Assembly: GCA_900772565.1 (NCBI GenBank)
Contig: CAAHET010000035.1
Location: forward strand, 1-13,936
Source: an uncultured Faecalibacterium sp.
GTDB lineage: Bacteria; Bacillota; Clostridia; Oscillospirales; Ruminococcaceae
Reading direction: 5' to 3'
DNA length: 13,936 bases
Positions 1-4,461 of the stretch are shown piece after piece. Under the pieces are notes generated by a model. That model was not told the DNA's origin. It ran no database searches and saw only the letters and a program-made list of their open reading frames with translations. How positions within the stretch are numbered: position 1 is the stretch's first letter; every line of letters begins with the position of its first letter. The translations under genes were made by a program, and so were the position numbers.

Positions 1-46
1 CCCTCTCAGGCGCTCCCGCGCCAGCTCTCCCAAAGGGAGAGCCAAG
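1..46 (-). repeat. Palindromic repeat module 1 (inverted copy)
   Basis: Read on the minus strand this module has the order: palindromic core (GGCTCTCCC-TTT-GGGAGAGC), a small hairpin, then CTGAGAGGG. The core lies at 23-43, the hairpin GGCGC-TCCC-GCGCC at 9-22 and the terminal CCCTCTCAG at 1-9. Its first 25 minus-strand bases and last 9 bases match the module at 102-148 exactly; only the hairpin between them differs. The window starts here, so the element may extend further left. From memory, repeats of this appearance are frequent in Faecalibacterium and relatives; that was not checked. Confidence 0.8.
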
Positions 47-101
47 CCGTTAGGCTTGTTGCTAAAGCATTAGGCGTAATGTGGAAGCTTCCGGCAGTGC
101 T

Positions 102-148
102 CTTGGCTCTCCCTTTGGGAGAGCTGTCACCGCAGGTGACTGAGAGGG
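102..148 (+). repeat. Palindromic repeat module 2
   Basis: The order is core CTCTCCC-TTT-GGGAGAG (107-123), hairpin GTCACC-GCA-GGTGAC (126-140), then TGAGAGGG (141-148). Together with module 1 in opposite orientation it makes a 148-bp inverted-repeat element enclosing a 55-base centre (47-101). That looks like a miniature non-coding palindromic element; no ORF of its own is evident. The T-runs needed for a good intrinsic terminator are missing on both strands, so it is not called a terminator, though its stems could protect the 3' end of the folD transcript. Confidence 0.8.
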
Positions 149-212
149 CGCAAGCTGTTAATCTCATTGTTAAAGGTTTAGGAGAAAAGAGGATGCGCTT
201 CCGGCATAGCCA

Positions 213-262
213 TAAGCCGTCCCCTTGGGGAAGGTGTCACGGCGCAGCCGTGACGGAAGGGG
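213..262 (+). repeat. Palindromic repeat module 3, overlapping the folD 3' end
   Basis: This diverged copy has the same order as module 2: core CCCC-TT-GGGG (221-230), hairpin GTCACGGC-GCA-GCCGTGAC (236-254), then GGAAGGGG (255-262). The preceding sequence is related too: GCTTCCGGCA occurs at 87-96 and at 197-206, and a TTGnTAAAG...TTAGG stretch precedes both, so modules 2 and 3 look like diverged tandem units about 110 bases apart. The folD stop codon and its last codons lie inside this module. Confidence 0.75.
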
Positions 263-1109
263 TAACTCCTTTCCACGCCGCCTGCACCACATGGCCTACC
301 AGCACCGAGGTGGTCACGGTGCCCACGCCGCCGGGCACGGGGGTGATGGCGTCCACCAGCGGCTCTGCGGCGGCAAACTGCACGTCACCGCAGAGTTTGC
401 CCTCCTCGTTCACATGGATGCCCACGTCCACGACGGTCTGGCCTGCCCGCAGGTAGTCCGCGCCCACAGCGCCCATCTTGCCCATGGCTACCACCACAAT
501 GTCGGCCTGTTTGCACACTTCCGGCAGGTTCTGGGTGCGGGAGTTGCACAGGGTGACGGTGGCGTTCTCCCGGTCCAGCATCATGGCGGCGGGTTTGCCC
601 ACCACAAGGCTGCGCCCCACCACCACGGCACGCCTGCCGGAAAGGGGGACGTTGTAATACTTCAAAATTTCCATGCACGCCTGCGCGGTGCAGGGGGCAT
701 AGCCTAAATCGGTGTTGGTGAACACCCCGGCCAGCGAACCGTCCGTGATGCCGTCGATGTCCTTTTCCGGGCGCAGGGCGGCGCGGACGGTGCGGTCGTC
801 GAACTGCTTGGGCAGGGGACGGAACAAAAGACAGCCGTGAATGCCGTCGTCTGTGTTCACCTCGTCCAGTACCCGGAGCAGCTGCTCCTGTGTGGCGTCG
901 GCGGGCAGCACGAACTGCCGGACGGCGACGCCCACCTTGCCGCAGCGGGTCACTACGCCCCGCTCGTAGGAGAGATCATCCTCCCGCTCGCCCACACGCA
1001 CCACGGCCAGCGTGGGGGTGATGCCCTTGGCTTTCAGCTGCTCGCAGAGCGCCGCGTTGCGCTCGTTCATGGCGGCCACGACCGGCGCGCCCTTTAAAAT
1101 CGTTGCCAT
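237..1109 (-). CDS. folD: FolD-type methylene-THF dehydrogenase, probably lacking cyclohydrolase activity
   Basis: This is a 290-residue cytosolic FolD homologue (usual length about 285). FolD normally oxidises 5,10-methylene-THF to methenyl-THF with NAD(P) and then hydrolyses it to 10-formyl-THF. Visible signatures are PEKDIDG (114-120), the dinucleotide-site motif GRSLVVGKP (165-173) and TPVPGGVG near the C-terminus. The ATG at 1109 is preceded by GAGGG with a 7-base gap, so the longer in-frame N-terminus is rejected. Aligned by eye with E. coli FolD, Tyr48 of the YxxxK motif is kept, but the catalytic Lys54 position is Val52 and the Gln98 position (VQLPLP) is Phe96. Both residues serve the cyclohydrolase step, so I infer a dehydrogenase-only enzyme, with the FchA-like gene 22 bases upstream supplying hydrolysis. 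The last residues TPSVTAAP and the stop are encoded by a palindromic repeat. Confidence 0.93.
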   Translation of the reverse strand: MATILKGAPVVAAMNERNAALCEQLKAKGITPTLAVVRVGEREDDLSYERGVVTRCGKVGVAVRQFVLPADATQEQLLRVLDEVNTDDGIHGCLLFRPLPKQFDDRTVRAALRPEKDIDGITDGSLAGVFTNTDLGYAPCTAQACMEILKYYNVPLSGRRAVVVGRSLVVGKPAAMMLDRENATVTLCNSRTQNLPEVCKQADIVVVAMGKMGAVGADYLRAGQTVVDVGIHVNEEGKLCGDVQFAAAEPLVDAITPVPGGVGTVTTSVLVGHVVQAAWKGVTPSVTAAP

Positions 1110-1131
1110 ATACTTTCCCTCATTTATGATG

Positions 1132-1767
1132 TTATTTGTTGCGGAGTTTCCCGCTGACGGCGGTGAATACTTCGTCTGCCCGGGGCGCAAACTCTGCCAG
1201 AAGTGCGTCTGCCCGGGCGTCCAGCGCGGCGGCGCGGGTGCGGTCTGTCATCAGTTTCGTGTTGATGAACACGTTCAGGCTTGCGGCCTGCAAAGCGGCC
1301 TTGCACAGCACGGCAGCGCACCCTGCGTCCGATACCGCCAGCACGCTGCCCTTGACGGCGTACTGCCCGGCCAGCGCGATGCCCTCGGCGCACTTTTCCA
1401 TAATTTGCAGCGGCACGGCGCTTGCACTGTCCAGTGCGGCTTCCAGTACAGAAGCCTTGTGCGCAGCCTGCTCCGGGGTGTCCTTGGGCAGACCGTAGGC
1501 CGCAGCCAGCGGTGCAAAGGCATCGGCATCGGCCTGCACCAGCGCTTCCAGCTCCAGCCGCAGGGCACTGGCCCGGGCGTTCAGTGCCTGAATGTCCGCT
1601 TCCACGGCGGCGTACTTCTTTTTGCCGGTGGTCAGGCAGCCCACCATGTTGCCCAGCGCCACACCGGCGGCGCCTACCAGCGCGGCGGTGCCGCCGCCGC
1701 CCGGCGTGGGCGCTTTGCTGGCAAGCTGTGCCAGAAACTGCGCGCAGCTTAAATCGTTCATTTCCAT
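1132..1767 (-). CDS. fchA: Cyclodeaminase/cyclohydrolase family protein (FchA-like methenyl-THF cyclohydrolase)
   Basis: The 211-residue protein belongs to the formiminotransferase-cyclodeaminase C-terminal family. It carries the hallmark N-terminal PTPGGGGTAALVGAAGVALG stretch, then NMVGCLTTGKKKY, and is otherwise helical and alanine-rich with no signal peptide. Family members act as formimino-THF cyclodeaminase or as methenyl-THF cyclohydrolase (FchA). No formiminotransferase domain is fused here and no histidine-degradation genes are near, while the neighbour is a FolD lacking cyclohydrolase residues, so the cyclohydrolase role is favoured by inference. It lies between the cyclo-ligase and folD in one operon. 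The ATG at 1767 has GAGAGGGG 9 bases upstream and overlaps the previous gene by 10 bases; an ATG at 1761 would give an ATGA stop-start overlap but a poorly spaced ribosome binding site. Confidence 0.85.
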   Translation of the reverse strand: MEMNDLSCAQFLAQLASKAPTPGGGGTAALVGAAGVALGNMVGCLTTGKKKYAAVEADIQALNARASALRLELEALVQADADAFAPLAAAYGLPKDTPEQAAHKASVLEAALDSASAVPLQIMEKCAEGIALAGQYAVKGSVLAVSDAGCAAVLCKAALQAASLNVFINTKLMTDRTRAAALDARADALLAEFAPRADEVFTAVSGKLRNK

Positions 1768-2330
1768 GTGTAGATACCCCTCTCTGTTACAAAGGCGTCC
1801 AGCCGCTGGTCGTGGGCGTCCACGGCGGCGCGGGGGACGCGCTGAACTTCCAATGCAATGCCGATCTTCACCGCCCGGGTGCAGCGGGGCAGGTAGCGGT
1901 CGTAGTAGCCCTTGCCCATGCCCACCCGGCGGCAGTCTGCATCAAAGGCGGTGCAGGGCACCAGCACCAGATCCAGCTGCTCCGGCTGCAAAAGGGTGGA
2001 GCGTTCCAGCATCGGCGTGCGGATGCCGTACTGTCCCGCCGCCCAGCCGTCCGCACCCGGCACGGCAGCGGTAAGGGTAAAGCCCTCGCCGCACACCGGG
2101 TAGGCCACCGTCTTGCCCTGCCGGACAGCTTCGGCGGCTACGGCGGCAAGGTCGGCTTCGCCCCCAAAGGCTGCGTAGAGCAAAAGGGTATGGGCGGTGC
2201 GGTAGGCGTCCAGCTCCAGCACCCGGCGGCACAGCGCCGCGTTGGCGGCGGCGCGCTGCGGCGCATCCAGCGCTTTGCGGGCGGCACGGCCTGCGGCACG
2301 CTGTGCCTGTTTTTCCTCGGCAATGGTCAT
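1758..2330 (-). CDS. 5-formyltetrahydrofolate cyclo-ligase
   Basis: This 190-residue cytosolic enzyme converts 5-formyl-THF plus ATP to 5,10-methenyl-THF, returning the storage/inhibitory folate to the active pool. Family signatures are the basic N-terminal helix (KQAQRAAGRAARK), YGIRTP (101-106), the nucleotide-binding RVGMGKGYYDRYLP (135-148) and the C-terminal HDQRLDAFVTERG. Length is normal for the MTHFS/YgfA family. The ATG at 2330 is chosen because AGGTG lies 6 bases before it; an in-frame GTG at 2339 falls inside that ribosome binding site. It is the first gene of the one-carbon operon, read from the divergent promoter at 2407-2435. 5-formyl-THF is a known side product and inhibitor of GlyA, which fits the divergent pairing. 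Confidence 0.93.
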   Translation of the reverse strand: MTIAEEKQAQRAAGRAARKALDAPQRAAANAALCRRVLELDAYRTAHTLLLYAAFGGEADLAAVAAEAVRQGKTVAYPVCGEGFTLTAAVPGADGWAAGQYGIRTPMLERSTLLQPEQLDLVLVPCTAFDADCRRVGMGKGYYDRYLPRCTRAVKIGIALEVQRVPRAAVDAHDQRLDAFVTERGIYTWK

Positions 2331-2406
2331 ACAAAACACCTCGCTTCACCTGTGGGGGAGGATACTTGAAAAATATACAAAATCGGCAGCGCATTTTTAT
2401 ACAAAC

Positions 2407-2435
2407 ATAATAAACACTTCAGACAAAAAAAGCAA
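2407..2435 (-). promoter_or_regulatory. Sigma-A-type promoter of the cyclo-ligase/fchA/folD operon
   Basis: On the minus strand, -35 TTGCTT (2435-2430), a 17-base spacer and -10 TATTAT (2412-2407). The predicted start is near 2400, giving a leader of about 70 bases. No riboswitch fold was recognised in that leader. Confidence 0.6.
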
Positions 2436-2455
2436 GCCTTTTGGCGAAAAGAGGA

Positions 2456-2484
2456 TTGAAGCCGCCGCCGCTTTCTGCTATGAT
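2456..2484 (+). promoter_or_regulatory. Sigma-A-type promoter of glyA, with extended -10
   Basis: -35 TTGAAG (2456-2461), a 17-base spacer and -10 TATGAT (2479-2484) preceded by TGC, an extended -10. The predicted start is near A2491, giving a 70-base leader with a hairpin AGCGCC-GCGCG-GGCGCT (2500-2516). Only 20 bases separate its -35 box from that of the divergent folate operon. Confidence 0.75.
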
Positions 2485-2560
2485 TATCTTACAGCAGCAA
2501 GCGCCGCGCGGGCGCTGCGCTGAGAGAATCTGCAACATTTTGTGGAGAGGGGCAAGTAAA

Positions 2561-3814
2561 ATGTATAAGGATATGATGGACACCATCGGCATGGTCAATG
2601 CAGCTGACCCGGAACTGGGCGCAGCCATGGAGCGGGAGCTGACCCGTCAGCGCGAGAACATTGAGCTGATCGCCAGCGAGAACATCGTCTCGCCCGCCGT
2701 GATGGCAGCCATGGGCAGCGTGCTGACCAATAAGTACGCCGAGGGTCTGCCCGGCAAGCGCTACTACGGCGGCTGTGTCTATGTGGACGAGGTGGAGAAC
2801 ATTGCCATCCAGCGCGCCTGCCAGCTGTTCGGGGCAAAGTACGCCAACGTCCAGCCCCATTCCGGCGCACAGGCAAACCTTGCCGTGTATTTTGCCCTGC
2901 TGGAGCTGGGCGATACCGTCATGGGCATGGACCTTTCGCAGGGCGGTCACCTGACCCACGGTTCCCCGGTGAATATGTCCGGTAAAAACTACCACTTCAT
3001 CTCCTACGGTGTCGGTGCAGACGGCGTCATCGACTACGCCGAACTGGAAAAGCAGGTGCGCAAGGTGCGCCCCAAGATGCTGGTGGCGGGCGCTTCCGCC
3101 TACCCCCGCGCCATCGACTTTGAAAAGCTGGCCGAGATCGCCCACGGCTACGGCGCATACCTGATGGTGGATATGGCGCACATTGCCGGTCTGGTGGCGG
3201 GCGGTCAGCACCAGAGCCCCGTGCCCTACGCCGACGTGGTGACCACCACCACCCACAAGACCCTGCGCGGACCCCGCGGCGGTTTGATTTTGACCAACAA
3301 CCCCATCATTGCCAAGCGCATCAACTCGGCAGTGTTCCCCGGCACGCAGGGCGGCCCGCTGGAGCACGTGATTGCAGCAAAGGCTGTCTGCTTTGGCGAG
3401 GCACTGAAGCCGGAGTTCAAGGAATATGCCCGTAAGATCGTGGAAAATGCACAGGCACTGGCTGCGGCTTTGCAGCAGCGCGGGGTCAAGCTGGTATCCG
3501 GCGGCACCGACAACCACCTGATGCTCATCGACCTGCGGGACGAGGAGTGCACCGGCAAGGACCTTGAGCAGCGCTTGGACAGCGTGCACATCACCGCCAA
3601 CAAGAACACCGTCCCCGGCGAGACCCGCAGCCCCTTTGTGACCTCCGGCGTGCGTCTGGGCACCCCGGCTGTCACCACCCGCGGCATGGGCGCAGCCGAG
3701 ATGCAGGTGATCGCGGACTGCATTGCAGACTGCATCTGGCACTATGCGGAAAAGAAGGACGAGATCAGCGAGCGCGTCCTGCGCCTGACCCGGGAGTTCC
3801 CGCTGTACCAGTAA
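2561..3814 (+). CDS. glyA: Serine hydroxymethyltransferase
   Basis: The 417-residue PLP enzyme interconverts serine plus THF with glycine plus 5,10-methylene-THF, the main entry of one-carbon units. Visible features: IELIASENIVSPAV near the N-terminus, EGLPGKRYYGG (61-71), DMAHIAGLVAGG with Asp204 for the PLP pyridine nitrogen, and TTTTHKTLRGPRGG with the Schiff-base Lys233. Length matches the family. The ATG at 2561 follows GGAGAGGGG with an 8-base gap; the in-frame ATG at 2441 is rejected because it lies upstream of the promoter. It is transcribed divergently from the cyclo-ligase/fchA/folD operon, whose products use its methylene-THF, and is followed by a strong terminator. No glycine or THF riboswitch was recognised upstream. 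Confidence 0.98.
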   Translation: MYKDMMDTIGMVNAADPELGAAMERELTRQRENIELIASENIVSPAVMAAMGSVLTNKYAEGLPGKRYYGGCVYVDEVENIAIQRACQLFGAKYANVQPHSGAQANLAVYFALLELGDTVMGMDLSQGGHLTHGSPVNMSGKNYHFISYGVGADGVIDYAELEKQVRKVRPKMLVAGASAYPRAIDFEKLAEIAHGYGAYLMVDMAHIAGLVAGGQHQSPVPYADVVTTTTHKTLRGPRGGLILTNNPIIAKRINSAVFPGTQGGPLEHVIAAKAVCFGEALKPEFKEYARKIVENAQALAAALQQRGVKLVSGGTDNHLMLIDLRDEECTGKDLEQRLDSVHITANKNTVPGETRSPFVTSGVRLGTPAVTTRGMGAAEMQVIADCIADCIWHYAEKKDEISERVLRLTREFPLYQ

Positions 3815-3834
3815 AAGCAAGGTATAAATAACAA

Positions 3835-3874
3835 GGCATCCGCAGCAAGCACAGGGCTGCGGATGCCTTTTGTT
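3835..3874 (+). terminator. Intrinsic terminator after glyA
   Basis: A perfect 12-bp stem GGCATCCGCAGC / GCTGCGGATGCC (3835-3846, 3856-3867) with a 9-base loop is followed by TTTTGTT. It ends 6 bases before the AAGGAG of the next gene, so that gene is probably expressed by read-through unless a promoter was missed. Confidence 0.9.
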
Positions 3875-3893
3875 ACAAAAAAGGAGAAAGACG

Positions 3894-4409
3894 ATGGAAA
3901 GCTTAGGCCTTTTGCATTTGTATTACGGCGACGGCAAGGGCAAGACCACAGCCGCCATGGGGCTTGCCCTGCGGGCACTGGGCAGCGGAAAACGTGTGGT
4001 CATCGTGCAGTTTTTAAAGGGCGGGCAGAGCGGGGAGATCCCGCTGCTGGAACAGCTGGGCGCCACCGTCTACCGGGGCAAGGCCGGGCAGAAATTCGTC
4101 TTTCAGATGAACGAAGCCGAAAAGGCCGCTACCCGCGCTTTGCAGAACCAAAACCTTGCGGCGGCGCTGGCGCAGCCCTGTGATCTGCTGGTGCTGGACG
4201 AAGCCGGCAGCGCGTGGGAGCTGGACATGGTGGACAAAGCCCTGCTGCAGCAGGCGGTGCTGCACCGCCCCGCCGGGCAGGAGTGCGTTCTGACTGCCCA
4301 CGCAGCCCCCGGGTGGATGCTGGACGCCGCAGATTACCTCACCGAGATGTGCTGCCGCCGCCACCCCTACCAGAAGGGCATCGCCGCACGGAAGGGCGTG
4401 GAGTATTAA
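3894..4409 (+). CDS. cobO: ATP:corrinoid adenosyltransferase (CobO/BtuR family)
   Basis: The 171-residue cytosolic enzyme transfers the 5'-deoxyadenosyl group of ATP to cob(I)alamin or cobyrinic acid a,c-diamide, making the coenzyme form of B12. It has the family's P-loop near the N-terminus (YYGDGKGKTTAAMG, residues 10-23), a Walker B-like LLVLDEAG in the middle and the characteristic HPYQKGIAARKGVEY C-terminus. It lacks the N-terminal extension of longer CobO/BtuR proteins. AAGGAG lies 7 bases before the ATG. No other cobalamin genes are in the window, so it may serve salvage rather than de novo synthesis; that is inference. It lies in the 3' shadow of glyA behind a terminator with no obvious promoter of its own. 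Confidence 0.92.
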   Translation: MESLGLLHLYYGDGKGKTTAAMGLALRALGSGKRVVIVQFLKGGQSGEIPLLEQLGATVYRGKAGQKFVFQMNEAEKAATRALQNQNLAAALAQPCDLLVLDEAGSAWELDMVDKALLQQAVLHRPAGQECVLTAHAAPGWMLDAADYLTEMCCRRHPYQKGIAARKGVEY

Positions 4410-4418
4410 GGGCATAGT

Positions 4419-4460
4419 AAAAGGAGTTGTTGCGCGTAATGCAACAACTCCTTTTGCTGT
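4419..4460. terminator. Bidirectional intrinsic terminator between convergent genes
   Basis: A perfect 15-bp stem AAAAGGAGTTGTTGC / GCAACAACTCCTTTT (4419-4433, 4441-4455) with a 7-base loop. On the plus strand TTTTGCTGTTTT follows, and on the minus strand the arm ends in TTTT, so it can serve both the adenosyltransferase gene and the helicase operon. The helicase stop codon is only 6 bases away. Confidence 0.9.
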
Positions 4461-4461
4461 T

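Noticed and set aside
1..262. Repeats as a CRISPR array or insertion sequence
   Set aside because: Units are diverged, palindromic, inverted and of unequal spacing, with no regular spacers and no transposase frame.
2485..2560. A glycine or THF riboswitch in the glyA leader
   Set aside because: Only a simple GC-rich hairpin (2500-2516) is visible and I could not match the conserved core of either riboswitch class; a covariance-model search would settle it.
2489..3820. A 443-codon open frame on the minus strand opposite glyA
   Set aside because: Its composition (His/Val/Gly-rich) is the mirror of optimised glyA codons, it covers the glyA promoter and leader, and it has no recognisable domain.
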